From Mycolicibacterium sp. CBMA 234 (lineage in GTDB: Bacteria > Actinomycetota > Actinomycetes > Mycobacteriales > Mycobacteriaceae): DNA of 64,000 bases. The position numbers and the translations under genes were made by a program. Of this stretch, positions 1 to 8,325 are shown piece after piece; positions within the stretch are counted from its first letter, which is position 1, and each line of letters opens with the position of its first letter. The notes under the pieces were generated by a model, which saw nothing but the letters and a program-made list of their open reading frames with translations, made no database searches and was not told where the DNA came from. The stretch spans positions 62,001 to 126,000 of the forward strand of contig NZ_MPKW01000009.1 in NCBI RefSeq assembly GCF_009729415.1. The letters run 5' to 3'.

Positions 1-1972
1 TGGCCGGGTCCAGGTCAGTGGCCATGGCGAGGCGGCTGCCGCCGGCGACCGCACCGCCGATGCCCGTCAGCAGGCCGGAGGTGTGGTAGATCGGGTTGAT
101 GCAGTAGACGGTGTCGGAGTTGTTCAGCGTCGCCGAGGTGGCGGTACCGTACGCCGATAATCCGAAGCGGCCGTTGGTAACTCGGATGGGACGTGGGTCG
201 TCGTCGGGTCCGCCGAAGAAGATGAAGGCGAGTTCGCCGGCGCGGCCCGGGTTGGGCCGGTACCAGTCCGGGATGCGCACGGCGTTGGTCTCGCCGATCT
301 CCAGCGCGGTCAGCGTGCGGTCGCGATTGAGATAGGGCGTGTCGAGCAGGAAGGTGTGCAGCGGGCGCCCGCCGAAGTCCGCGTCGGAATGTTCGGGGTC
401 GGCGATAACTCGGTTGACCCTGCCGATTTCAACTTCGCGTGCGGTGTCGGCGCCGGGGCGCAGCATCACCACCACCGCGCCGATCCTGTTGAGCGCGGTG
501 ACCACCGCCAGCGCCGACGGTCGGGTGCCCATCAGCACGCCGACGTGCTCGCCGGCCCGCACGCCCGCGGCCAGCAGACCGCGGACCACCGCGTCGATGC
601 GCACCTTGTTCTCGCCGTAGGTGTAGCTGCGGTCCTCGTACATGAAGCTCACGTCGTTGGGCGCGTGCTCGGCCTGTTCATCGAACAAGAGCGCCAACGA
701 GATTCGCGTGTTCGCGTCAAGGCCTCGGATGCGGGCCAACCGCGGCATCTGACGCGATGCCAGGCCCACCATGCCGCGCACGTCGCCGACAGAGCGGGCC
801 ACCGAACCGGCCACCATGCGCCCGGCGTCCAGCAGCGCCTGGACTCCCTCGGCTGGCCCCGCCGGCGCCGGCTCAGCGGCGGCGGTCATTGCGTCGACCT
901 TTGTGACGTGCTCCGGCAGTGGGCCCGTGCCCTCGGCATACCGCATCCAGTCGGCCACCAACGGCCAGGTGTGGTTTGTCGCGGTGCTGCCCACGACTAA
1001 CCCGAAATGCCCTGCGTGCAGGGTGCTTTCGAAGATCTCTGCCCGTGGTGCAGCGCCCAGGATCCCACGCACGGAGGCAGGCGGGGCGATCTCATCGACA
1101 TCTCCGACGAACGCCAGAATCGGCGACGTGATGTCGGCGAGCGTCACCGGCCGCCCGGCGATGCTGAATCCGCCAGTCAACATTCGGTTGTGAACCAGGA
1201 ACTGCTGCAGGAACTCAGCGAGCGCCGGGCCGGGCCAGGCAACCCAGCCGTCGTTCATCAGGTACCGGCGCTGCCCTTCGCGGGGCAGCAGGGCATCGCG
1301 GTCGTGCAGCGCAAACAGGAACTGCAGCTGGCCTGTCACTGCTTTGACCGGGTCGAGTAACTGGAACCCCAGCCGAGTCGCCCAGCCCGGCACGGACCGA
1401 CCGCGCAGCACGTTCTCCATGACGAACCCCATGCCGGGGATGGCGAGTTCCGCGGGGACGCCCATCGGGGCCGTTTTGCTCAGGTCCACCGGGCTGCCGA
1501 ACGTCACGACGCTGCCGATGCCTTCGCTACGCCGGTACGCCGAAGTCTGGTAGCAGAACATGCCGCCCTGCGAATACCCGGCGAGGTGCACCTTGGTTCC
1601 GGTGGTGGCGACAATCTCATCGATGGCCGCGTCGATGGCCAACACGTGATCGGCCAGGTTCCGTTCCAGGCCGCCCGCTTCTTTTTCCGGCGAGCCGAAG
1701 TCGATCACCCAGGGGTCGACGCCGTTCTCGATCAGGGTGCGGACCCCGCTGGCCTGGGGTGAGACGTCGAAGACGTCGGCCGTCAGCATCAACGGCGGCA
1801 CCAGCAGCACCTGGGGACGGCCAACCTCGCCGCCGGTGCGGTAGCGCCGCAGCCGATGGATCCGGCCCTGGGCGACGACGTCGTACGGCGCGGGTTCTTC
1901 GCCCGTCTCTAAGCCGCCGTAACGGGCCACCTCGAGCCAGTTGCGAGTCGTCGCCACCACCCTGTCGAACAT
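1..1972 (-). CDS. PhaC-like alpha/beta hydrolase fused to acyl-CoA synthetase (partial, 3' end outside window)
   Basis: 657 residues are visible from an ATG at 1972; the reading frame is open to the window edge, so the C-terminus is missing. The first ~365 residues are an alpha/beta hydrolase of the PHA-synthase/PhaC type: nucleophile elbow GYSQGG with Ser134, an acidic residue in FVGDVDEIAP and the final His in AGHFGLV. A linker leads to an AMP-binding (ANL) domain that starts near residue 420. Its phosphate-binding A3 motif, normally YTSGTTGxPKG, reads FFGGPDDDPRPIRV here and lacks the usual Ser/Thr run and Lys, so ATP use is uncertain. It is the third gene of a minus-strand run behind a Baeyer-Villiger monooxygenase and a second hydrolase, 55 bp after the latter. 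Inference: activation or hydrolysis of a fatty or alicyclic acid. The fusion is clear; the substrate is unknown. Confidence 0.8.
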   Translation of the reverse strand, partial: MFDRVVATTRNWLEVARYGGLETGEEPAPYDVVAQGRIHRLRRYRTGGEVGRPQVLLVPPLMLTADVFDVSPQASGVRTLIENGVDPWVIDFGSPEKEAGGLERNLADHVLAIDAAIDEIVATTGTKVHLAGYSQGGMFCYQTSAYRRSEGIGSVVTFGSPVDLSKTAPMGVPAELAIPGMGFVMENVLRGRSVPGWATRLGFQLLDPVKAVTGQLQFLFALHDRDALLPREGQRRYLMNDGWVAWPGPALAEFLQQFLVHNRMLTGGFSIAGRPVTLADITSPILAFVGDVDEIAPPASVRGILGAAPRAEIFESTLHAGHFGLVVGSTATNHTWPLVADWMRYAEGTGPLPEHVTKVDAMTAAAEPAPAGPAEGVQALLDAGRMVAGSVARSVGDVRGMVGLASRQMPRLARIRGLDANTRISLALLFDEQAEHAPNDVSFMYEDRSYTYGENKVRIDAVVRGLLAAGVRAGEHVGVLMGTRPSALAVVTALNRIGAVVVMLRPGADTAREVEIGRVNRVIADPEHSDADFGGRPLHTFLLDTPYLNRDRTLTALEIGETNAVRIPDWYRPNPGRAGELAFIFFGGPDDDPRPIRVTNGRFGLSAYGTATSATLNNSDTVYCINPIYHTSGLLTGIGGAVAGGSRLAMATDLDPA

Positions 1973-2027
1973 CCGAGTCCGCCCCTTTCGATCAGCGTTC
2001 GGTGCCGATCATGCCAAGCCTGCGCGC

Positions 2028-3005
2028 TCACCACGGCAATTTCACTGCCAGTCGTGGAGCCGGGGGCTTCGTCGACCGCAGGTGCACGTCGGTCGATCGG
2101 ATCGGATCGAGGACGCGGGTGAGGAAGGTTAGCTGGTCGGCCAGCACGTGCTGCTGCCATTCGCCGTCGTAGAAATCGAAGTGGTCGATGGGGTACTCGC
2201 ACAGATGTGCCAGGTATCCGGCCTTTTTCGCCGCCCGGCGGGCGGCGTCGGCCGGGGTGACGTGGTCGTTGGTCCCGATTTGCATCAGCAGTGGGCATTC
2301 GAGCTGGCTCGCGTGGACGGTCGGCCGGTTGAACGGCATATCCAGTGCAGTGCGGGCCGCGACTTCGTTGCGCCATGTCGGGCCAGAAATGGCGAGGTAG
2401 GCGTCTTCGGAGCCCGGTGTACTGATCGCCGCCGTGGTGCCGGGTTGCCCGACCACGCGCACATAATGCGGACGACGACCGAGGCGGGCGCCGATGGCGT
2501 CGAGCACGCCGTGTGCGGTCAGCTGGGCCAGGGTCGCGACGCCGGCTTCGCGCGCGACCTGGGTGAGGGCCGCGATTCCGTCGGTGGCGGGGTTCATCGA
2601 CACGACGGCAGCCACCCGTTGGTCCTGGGCAGCCACCGAGATGACGTGTCCGCCGGAGTAGGAGGTGCCCCACAGCGCGATGCGGTCCCTGTCGATGCCC
2701 GGCAGGTTTCTTGCGGCGTCAATGGCGGCGTGGTAGTCCTGCCGCTGTCTTTTGGCTGAAATATCTTGGCGTGGTTCACCTTCGGAGTCGCCGAAGCCGC
2801 GGTAGTCGAACACCAGCACGTCCATGCCGGCGGCGGCGAAAGGCTCAGCGAAGGCCAGCAGGCCAGTGTCGCGGGTACCGCCGAAGCCGTGGGCCATGAC
2901 CACGCACGGTCGCCCGGTCTGTCCGGCGAGTGCGTCGTTCTCGGCCGTCAGATGCCAAGCGGCGCAGCGTAGACCGTGGCTGATGAAGAAGAAGTCCTTG
3001 GTCAT
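2028..3005 (-). CDS. alpha/beta hydrolase (esterase/dienelactone-hydrolase type)
   Basis: 325 residues. ATG at 3005 is chosen because a GAAGGAG ribosome site lies just upstream; the open frame extends further but only into the neighbouring monooxygenase gene. Core motifs are VVMAHGFGGTRDTG (oxyanion loop), FDYRGFGDSEG, nucleophile elbow GTSYSGG, acid in QIGTNDHVTP and the last His in YPIDHFDFY. No signal peptide, so cytoplasmic. It starts 14 bp after the Baeyer-Villiger monooxygenase stop and precedes the hydrolase/acyl-CoA-synthetase fusion. Inference: it hydrolyses the ester or lactone made by the monooxygenase. The family call is firm; the substrate is inferred from context only. Confidence 0.85.
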   Translation of the reverse strand: MTKDFFFISHGLRCAAWHLTAENDALAGQTGRPCVVMAHGFGGTRDTGLLAFAEPFAAAGMDVLVFDYRGFGDSEGEPRQDISAKRQRQDYHAAIDAARNLPGIDRDRIALWGTSYSGGHVISVAAQDQRVAAVVSMNPATDGIAALTQVAREAGVATLAQLTAHGVLDAIGARLGRRPHYVRVVGQPGTTAAISTPGSEDAYLAISGPTWRNEVAARTALDMPFNRPTVHASQLECPLLMQIGTNDHVTPADAARRAAKKAGYLAHLCEYPIDHFDFYDGEWQQHVLADQLTFLTRVLDPIRSTDVHLRSTKPPAPRLAVKLPW

Positions 3006-3019
3006 CGTCACTCCTTCGA

Positions 3020-4498
3020 TCAGGCCACGGACAGCGGCGCGGCGGCGGGGGTGAAGGCGAGCGCGGGGTCGGCGATGGGCCCGTTGCGCAGCCGTTCCTG
3101 GTCCATTTCGTAGGCATGCTTGAATGCCCACGGGCCATAGGTCCCGCCGCGCGGGAACTTCGCGACGGCCCGTTGCACGTAGCCGGAAGTCATGTCCAGC
3201 AAGGGAACTCGTTCCATGGTGCCGTCTTCCAGGATCGGGGTCACCGTGCCGTAGCCGTTCTGGTCCATGTAGTCGAGCATGCGGCAGAAGTGCTCGCACA
3301 CCAGGTCGACCTTCAGGGTCCAGGCGATGTTGGTGTAACCGACTGCGAACGCGAAGTTGGGTACGCCGGACAGCATCATGGCCTTGTACACGGTGTGGTC
3401 GGGGAGGCTGAGCGGGTGCCCGTCGACGCTGAGGGCGATCTTGCCGAAGGGCGTCATGTTCAGCCCGGTCGCCGACACGATGATGTCGGCTGCCAGTTCC
3501 TGGCCGGACTGCAGCAGGATGCCGTCCTTGGTGAACCGGTCGATGTGGTCGGTGACGATCGACGCCTTACCTGCCGAGATGAACTTGAACAGGTCGCCGT
3601 CTGGCACCATGGCCAGCCGCTGCTGCCAGGGGTTGTACTTGGGTGTGAAGTGGGTGTCCACGTCGAAGTTCTTGGGCAGTTGCCGAGCCACATTGGCGAT
3701 CAACAACTTTCGCATCACCTTCGGATACCGCATGCACATCTTGAACAGTCCGCGGTTCAGTGTGATGTTCTTGCGGCGCACGATCTTGTAGGCCCGCTCG
3801 TGACCCAGCACCTTGTTGAGCACGTTGGCGATGGGATCGGACGCCGGGATCGAGAACACGTAGCTGGGGGAGCGCTGCAGCATGGTGACGTGTGCGGCTT
3901 TGTCGGCCATGTTCGGAATCAGCGTCACCGCCGTTGCACCACTGCCGATGACGACGACGTTCTTGCCGGTGTAGTCCAGGTCCGTCGGCCAGAGCTGGGG
4001 GTGGATCACCGGGCCCTTGAAATCCTCGACTCCGGGGAAGTCGGGGATATAGGGATTCTCGTAGTCGTAGTAGCCGGTACCCAGGAACAGGAACCGCGAG
4101 GTGAACGTCACCGTCTCCCCGTTGTGGGTGGTGACGACGGTCCAAAGTCCTTGCTGGGAATCGAAATTCGCCGAATCCACGTGGTGGCCGACGTGGATGT
4201 GCTCGGCCAGCCCGTTGTCGCTCACCGTCTGCTGCAGGTAGTCCAGGATGATGTGGCCATCGGCGATGGACTTGCGGTGCGTCCACGGTTTGAAGCCGAA
4301 CCCGAACGTCGGCATATCGGAGTCCGACCGGATGCCCGGGTATTGGTGCAGGCTCCAGGTGCCGCCGAGCGAGTTCCGCCCCTCAAGTACCGCGAACGAC
4401 GTATCCGGCCGAAAAGTCTTGAGGTGGTAGGCCATCCCGATGCCGGATATCCCGGCGCCGATCACCAGAACATCTACGGGAGCGGTGGCGGCGGTCAT
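3020..4498 (-). CDS. Baeyer-Villiger type FAD/NADPH monooxygenase (EthA/MymA family)
   Basis: 492 residues, the usual length for this family (EthA is about 489, MymA about 495). It shows FAD-binding GAGISG at residues 14-19, the family stretch YPGIRSDSDM near 53-62, the Baeyer-Villiger fingerprint FxGxxxHxxxW at 160-170, and a second, NADPH-binding GSGATA at 185-190. Such enzymes insert oxygen next to a ketone to give an ester or lactone; mycobacterial members also activate thioamide drugs. It heads an operon with a hydrolase and a hydrolase/acyl-CoA-synthetase fusion, a logical ketone to ester to acid to acyl-CoA order. ATG at 4498 has an AAGGAGT ribosome site. Residues around the motifs resemble EthA strongly, but I cannot tell whether this is the orthologue of EthA, MymA or another paralogue. 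Confidence 0.9.
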   Translation of the reverse strand: MTAATAPVDVLVIGAGISGIGMAYHLKTFRPDTSFAVLEGRNSLGGTWSLHQYPGIRSDSDMPTFGFGFKPWTHRKSIADGHIILDYLQQTVSDNGLAEHIHVGHHVDSANFDSQQGLWTVVTTHNGETVTFTSRFLFLGTGYYDYENPYIPDFPGVEDFKGPVIHPQLWPTDLDYTGKNVVVIGSGATAVTLIPNMADKAAHVTMLQRSPSYVFSIPASDPIANVLNKVLGHERAYKIVRRKNITLNRGLFKMCMRYPKVMRKLLIANVARQLPKNFDVDTHFTPKYNPWQQRLAMVPDGDLFKFISAGKASIVTDHIDRFTKDGILLQSGQELAADIIVSATGLNMTPFGKIALSVDGHPLSLPDHTVYKAMMLSGVPNFAFAVGYTNIAWTLKVDLVCEHFCRMLDYMDQNGYGTVTPILEDGTMERVPLLDMTSGYVQRAVAKFPRGGTYGPWAFKHAYEMDQERLRNGPIADPALAFTPAAAPLSVA

Positions 4499-4519
4499 GG
4501 GTACTCCTTAGCCAGCGTG

Positions 4520-4533
4520 GCAGGTGTACCTGC
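4520..4533. promoter_or_regulatory. inverted repeat upstream of the monooxygenase operon, candidate operator
   Basis: GCAGGT-GT-ACCTGC, two perfect 6-base arms, lies 22 bp upstream of the monooxygenase start codon. It is the only clear dyad in the 176 bp between this operon and the HNH gene at 4675. The cognate regulator is not identifiable in the window. Confidence 0.4.
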
Positions 4534-4674
4534 GACGTTAGTAGCGTCGTGCGCTGTCCACGCTAGGTTTCGTGGACCTCGCCCACATCGTCGGAGCTTC
4601 GACGGTTAGGTGGGCTAGCGACGCGGCCCCAGCGAGCCCTAACACTGTTCAGTTGTCAAGGTGCAGGTCGAGTT

Positions 4675-5916
4675 TCAGGCGGCCACGTGGTCGAGTCGCA
4701 TGGTGCGGCGGTTGTAGGCCGGGATGGGTCGACGCTGACGGTCGACGCTGGTTGGTGGGATCAGCCACGGGTGTTTGTCTAGGCCCATGACGACGTCCCA
4801 GCCGTCGTGGTGGATGTTGGCGTGGCACGCCGGGCATAGCAGGCAGCCGTTGCTCACGCTGGTTTCGCCGTCGTGGGTCCAGTGCACGATGTGGTGGGCA
4901 TGGGTGCGCCCGGGGGGCGCCCCGCATTTGATGCAGCCCCCGTCGCGCAGGTACAGGGCTTTGCGTAGGTGGGCGGGGAACAGGCGTTTATCCCGTCCCA
5001 TGTCCAGCGGCACCTGCTCGCCATCGACAATCACTGTCGTGACCGTGGTGTCGCAGGTGAGCCGGTCCAGGGTCATGGTGCTGATCGATCCCATGAATTC
5101 CAGCTCGGCCAGGTCGGGTGTGTCGGCGGGCACCGTCACCAGCAGTTGGGTGCGCGGCGCGGACGCGATATCCCCGCCGCGGGCGGCGATATCCAACACC
5201 GCCTCCAGCGCATCAGCTCGCCGCCGCCCCGCCGAGCGGGCATCGGGGGTGCCGTCGGGTTCGGGCCGCGGTGCGGACAGCTCTTCCATGGCGGCGATGT
5301 ACTTGGCGCCCACTTCGGCATCCAGGTCTGCGCGGACCTGCACGCGCCCGTCGCTGGTCACGCGGTGATCGACGGTGTTGATCGACCGGTCCTCGGCCGC
5401 GGGCAGACCACCGGTCGCGGCGGCATGCCGGTTACCCAGACGCCGGGCCCGCGCCCCAATCTCCGCCGGAGTCGCCCCGGAGAAGAACTGGCCCAATAGA
5501 TCGCTCACCTGCTGGAAACGGGCTTCGTCGCTCACCGGATCAGGTGAACGCGCCCGAATGTGGTTGATGCCCTTGACGATTGCGTCGACATGCTCACCCG
5601 AGATCGCCCCATCGCCAGCATGAGCGGCCAATGTCGGCAACAACGGCAACGCCGCACCGACACGCACCAACCGCGCAGCGACTGCGGGCGCACACCCCAA
5701 CGAGATCAACAGTTCCCGCAGCGTGCGGCCCTGCGCTGTCGCGACTCCCAGCGCATCCAGGGCGCCGGCCACCGTCGCCGCCAGGTAATCGACCACATTG
5801 CGCAGCACCAGCAGTGCCCGCATCGCCGTCAGAGCGTCATCCCCGGTGATATCGCTGGGGATGCGCAGCTCACGAGCCCGATCAAGGAGGGTAGTAAGAC
5901 CGGAAGCGGTGTCCAT
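4675..5916 (-). CDS. HNH endonuclease-domain protein, DUF222 / 13E12 repeat family
   Basis: 413 residues. The N-terminal ~290 residues are the DUF222 helical domain typical of the mycobacterial 13E12 family; the C-terminus is an HNH nuclease with CIKCGAPPGRTHAHH and CPACHANIHH zinc/catalytic motifs. These proteins are multi-copy in mycobacteria and were once described as repeats (REP13E12). The ATG at 5916 lies only 11 bp from a perfect mycobacterial LexA box, so expression should be DNA-damage induced and the leader must be very short or absent. No terminal repeats or transposase accompany it. Cellular role is unknown; a DNA-nicking role during SOS is an inference. Confidence 0.88.
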   Translation of the reverse strand: MDTASGLTTLLDRARELRIPSDITGDDALTAMRALLVLRNVVDYLAATVAGALDALGVATAQGRTLRELLISLGCAPAVAARLVRVGAALPLLPTLAAHAGDGAISGEHVDAIVKGINHIRARSPDPVSDEARFQQVSDLLGQFFSGATPAEIGARARRLGNRHAAATGGLPAAEDRSINTVDHRVTSDGRVQVRADLDAEVGAKYIAAMEELSAPRPEPDGTPDARSAGRRRADALEAVLDIAARGGDIASAPRTQLLVTVPADTPDLAELEFMGSISTMTLDRLTCDTTVTTVIVDGEQVPLDMGRDKRLFPAHLRKALYLRDGGCIKCGAPPGRTHAHHIVHWTHDGETSVSNGCLLCPACHANIHHDGWDVVMGLDKHPWLIPPTSVDRQRRPIPAYNRRTMRLDHVAA

Positions 5917-5927
5917 GACTCATTCTA

Positions 5928-5943
5928 TCGAACAAATGTTCGA
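5928..5943. promoter_or_regulatory. LexA SOS box
   Basis: TCGAACAAATGTTCGA matches the published mycobacterial SOS box TCGAAC-N4-GTTCGA at all twelve defined positions. It sits immediately upstream of the 13E12/HNH gene start, where bound LexA would block transcription. Several 13E12 genes of M. tuberculosis are known LexA targets. Confidence 0.9.
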
Positions 5944-6096
5944 ATAACAAGGTGGCGAATACGCGGGATGCCTCAGGACATCCGTGACACTTCGGGTGAT
6001 CTTGGCGGTGCAACTTCGACCGCGCTGGGGCTATGCATGCTCACCCGCCGACGCACCCGGGTTCGACCAGTAGCAAGCCGCCGAACCGGCACGGTT

Positions 6097-6819
6097 CTAG
6101 CGGGCCATCTGCGCGTAACCATCGGCCAGGGCGCGTAGTTGAGCGGCGCCGTCGCCGGAGTAGGAGGAGCCGTGCATGAGGGCCAACGTGGAGGGATTCA
6201 AGGAGGCGAGTTGCTCGAGGGTTGGGGCCAGGTTCGTCGTCAGGCCGGTGGCGTGGAACAGTGCTTCGGCTTCCAATGCCGGTGCCACGCAATCGGATTC
6301 GGTCAGTGGTGGGCACTGCCCGGTGTGGGTCAGGAGATCGCCGGCGAGCAGGGTGGAGGTCGTCTCGTCGAACCACAGCCCCGCCTCCCAATTGTGCGGA
6401 ACATGCGGGGTGGCAATGAATCTCAACCGGTGGCCGCCGATGTCTAGTGCACTGTCAGGGGCGGCGACAGGTGGGCGGTCGCACATGTCGACCAGCGAAA
6501 GCATCAACGCCAGGCCGCCGTGAACGACCTCGGCGTGCGGCGCGGCGGCCAGCATGAGGTTCATGGCACCGCACTCGTCGGCTTCGAGGTGGCCGAACGA
6601 GATCCACCGCAAGTCTTGCGCTGGCATGACCCGGCTGATGGCATCCGATACCAGCGGGAACAGCTGCCGCTGGCCGCAATGGAAGAGGAACGCCTCGTCG
6701 CCGGTCAGTAGGAACTGGTTGAACGTGAAGCCGTGTTCGGTGATGCCCGGAACCCAGGTCGAGATCCGGTAGATGTCGGGGGCAATCTCGTCGACTGCCG
6801 TAGATAGATCGGCATTCAT
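6097..6819 (-). CDS. MBL-fold (ODP/flavodiiron-like) metal-binding protein
   Basis: 240 residues, ATG at 6819. The metallo-beta-lactamase fold is seen in FGHLEADECGAM (an HxExD variant as in the oxygen-reducing flavodiiron domain), HVPHNWEAG, LLAGDLLT and ALMHGSSYSGDG, which supply His and Asp ligands in the expected order. No flavodoxin domain follows, so this is a stand-alone ODP-like domain, perhaps an oxygen or redox sensor or a hydrolase. It begins 16 bp after the MocR gene on the same strand and is probably co-transcribed with it. No signal peptide. The substrate cannot be predicted. Confidence 0.8.
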   Translation of the reverse strand: MNADLSTAVDEIAPDIYRISTWVPGITEHGFTFNQFLLTGDEAFLFHCGQRQLFPLVSDAISRVMPAQDLRWISFGHLEADECGAMNLMLAAAPHAEVVHGGLALMLSLVDMCDRPPVAAPDSALDIGGHRLRFIATPHVPHNWEAGLWFDETTSTLLAGDLLTHTGQCPPLTESDCVAPALEAEALFHATGLTTNLAPTLEQLASLNPSTLALMHGSSYSGDGAAQLRALADGYAQMAR

Positions 6820-6835
6820 GTGCCAATGGTGCGCC

Positions 6836-8248
6836 TTAACTGAGTGCGACGGCGACGCATTCGGCGAAGCGCTTCGCGGTCGACCTGTTGATCATCGCGA
6901 AATTGACTGCAAGGCCATTAATCTCAGATCCGGCGGCCTGTGGAAAGTCTGACAGCGGCGCGACGATGAGGCCGTCGGCCCCGAGTTTCTCGGCGACGTC
7001 GCGGTCGTGATGATTGCGCGGCAGCAAGATCGCGACATGCAGACCCGCCTGGATGCCGAGTACCTCCAGGCCTGGGCAGCGCGCGCCGAACTCTGCGATC
7101 AAGATGTCGCGCCGGTGCCGATACTCGCGTCCGGCTCGGGCGAGATGCCGTTGCAACTGGCCCGTCGTGATCAATTCCGTGAGCGCGTCACGGGTGATGA
7201 CAGGCACCGCCATTCGATGGTCCTGCAAGTAGGCGCGCACGGTCTCGCGGAGCGGTCGTGGCGGGACCAACCAAGCCGCGCCCAGGCTGGGAGCCAGGAT
7301 TTTCGATGCGGTCCCGACATAGGCGACGTGCTCGTCCGCTCCCGGTATCGACCGGATGGCGGGCAATGGCGCTACCCCGTAACGGAATTCGCCGTCGTAG
7401 TCGTCCTCGATGACGATGGATCCGGTGCGCCGGGCCCACGCAACCAGCTCAGCCCGCCGATTGACCGAGAGCCGATGCCCGAGCGGGTACTGATGTGCCG
7501 GCGTGGTGTACACAATCCCGGCCTCGTCGCCCAGCTGGTCGACGCACAGGCCGTCCTCATCGACCGACACGAATGATGGACGCAGGCCGGCACGTGTGAA
7601 CTCTGTGTACGCGGCGGGATAACAAGGTGACTCGAGGTAACACCGTTTCAGGCCACTCACAGCGGCCATCGCTTGAAAGGCGGCGGCCGACCCGGGAACG
7701 TCGAAAACCGTGTCGGTGTCGATCCCGCGATTGGTGCGCAGATGTCGGGACATCGCGGCGGCGAACGCCCCGTCGGTGTCCTGCCACGGTGACAACGTTG
7801 TGGGTGGGAGCGCTGCCGCCGTCCGCCATGCCCGAGTCCAGGCGCGTATGTCGATCAGGTCGATATCGGGGGACCCGGGGCGAAGGTCAACGACGGCACC
7901 GGATTGGTGCGGAGCCGTATTATCGTTCGGCACAATGCTTTTGGCGTCGAAATGGGGCGTGTGGCTGGACAGCCCGGCCTTGGCGGCTGCGGTGGCGCCG
8001 GCGGTGGTCCGGGTGCCGGCCCCGGGCACGCCTTCGAGAAACCCCGCGGCGACCAGTTCGTCGTAGGCGGCCGCGGCCATCGTTCGCGAACACCCGAGTT
8101 CGTGGGCGAGGGCGCGGGTGGACGGCAGCCAGTCGCCGTCGCCGACCTGGCCCGCCGCGATCAGCGCCACCAGCTGAGTGGCGAGGGCCTTGGCGCTGAG
8201 GTCGGCGGTATCGAGCGGCAGGTGTACCAGCCGGGCATGGCGAGCCAT
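6836..8248 (-). CDS. MocR/PdxR-type regulator (GntR helix-turn-helix plus aminotransferase domain)
   Basis: 470 residues from ATG at 8248 (a TTG one codon upstream is less likely). Residues ~12-80 form a GntR winged helix (DGDWLPSTRALAHELGCSR). From ~110 on there is a fold-type I aminotransferase domain with the PLP-lysine motif GTASKIL and a TTPAHQYPLG segment. MocR proteins sense PLP or amino compounds and usually control a divergent gene, here a flavin-binding PNPOx-like protein at 8326, which suggests vitamin B6 or amine metabolism. A TATTCT -10 element sits six bases before the ATG, so the mRNA is probably leaderless and self-controlled. The target gene is an inference from divergence. 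Confidence 0.88.
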   Translation of the reverse strand: MARHARLVHLPLDTADLSAKALATQLVALIAAGQVGDGDWLPSTRALAHELGCSRTMAAAAYDELVAAGFLEGVPGAGTRTTAGATAAAKAGLSSHTPHFDAKSIVPNDNTAPHQSGAVVDLRPGSPDIDLIDIRAWTRAWRTAAALPPTTLSPWQDTDGAFAAAMSRHLRTNRGIDTDTVFDVPGSAAAFQAMAAVSGLKRCYLESPCYPAAYTEFTRAGLRPSFVSVDEDGLCVDQLGDEAGIVYTTPAHQYPLGHRLSVNRRAELVAWARRTGSIVIEDDYDGEFRYGVAPLPAIRSIPGADEHVAYVGTASKILAPSLGAAWLVPPRPLRETVRAYLQDHRMAVPVITRDALTELITTGQLQRHLARAGREYRHRRDILIAEFGARCPGLEVLGIQAGLHVAILLPRNHHDRDVAEKLGADGLIVAPLSDFPQAAGSEINGLAVNFAMINRSTAKRFAECVAVALS

Positions 8249-8252
8249 CAAT

Positions 8253-8300
8253 CCAGAATACTGGCCTTAGAGAACTGGGCAATCTGGCTATTTTGATCAG
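8253..8300. promoter_or_regulatory. divergent promoter/operator region between MocR and the PNPOx-like gene
   Basis: On the minus strand TATTCT (8255-8260) is a -10 for a leaderless MocR mRNA. The same region holds the dyad CCAG-AATA-CTGG (8253-8264) and further CTGG direct repeats at 8275 and 8284, of the kind MocR dimers bind. TATTTT at 8289-8294 could be the -10 for the plus-strand gene at 8326. Assignments are by eye. Confidence 0.45.
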
Positions 8301-8325
8301 ACCGCAATGATGGTGATGTTGAAGT

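Noticed and set aside
3116..4609. 497-codon frame opposite the monooxygenase
   Set aside because: It is the complement of a clear FAD monooxygenase with all motifs; the antisense product has no family features.
4675..5916. 13E12 gene as a transposon or insertion sequence
   Set aside because: No transposase motif, terminal inverted repeats or target-site duplication was seen; the name repeat reflects paralogy.
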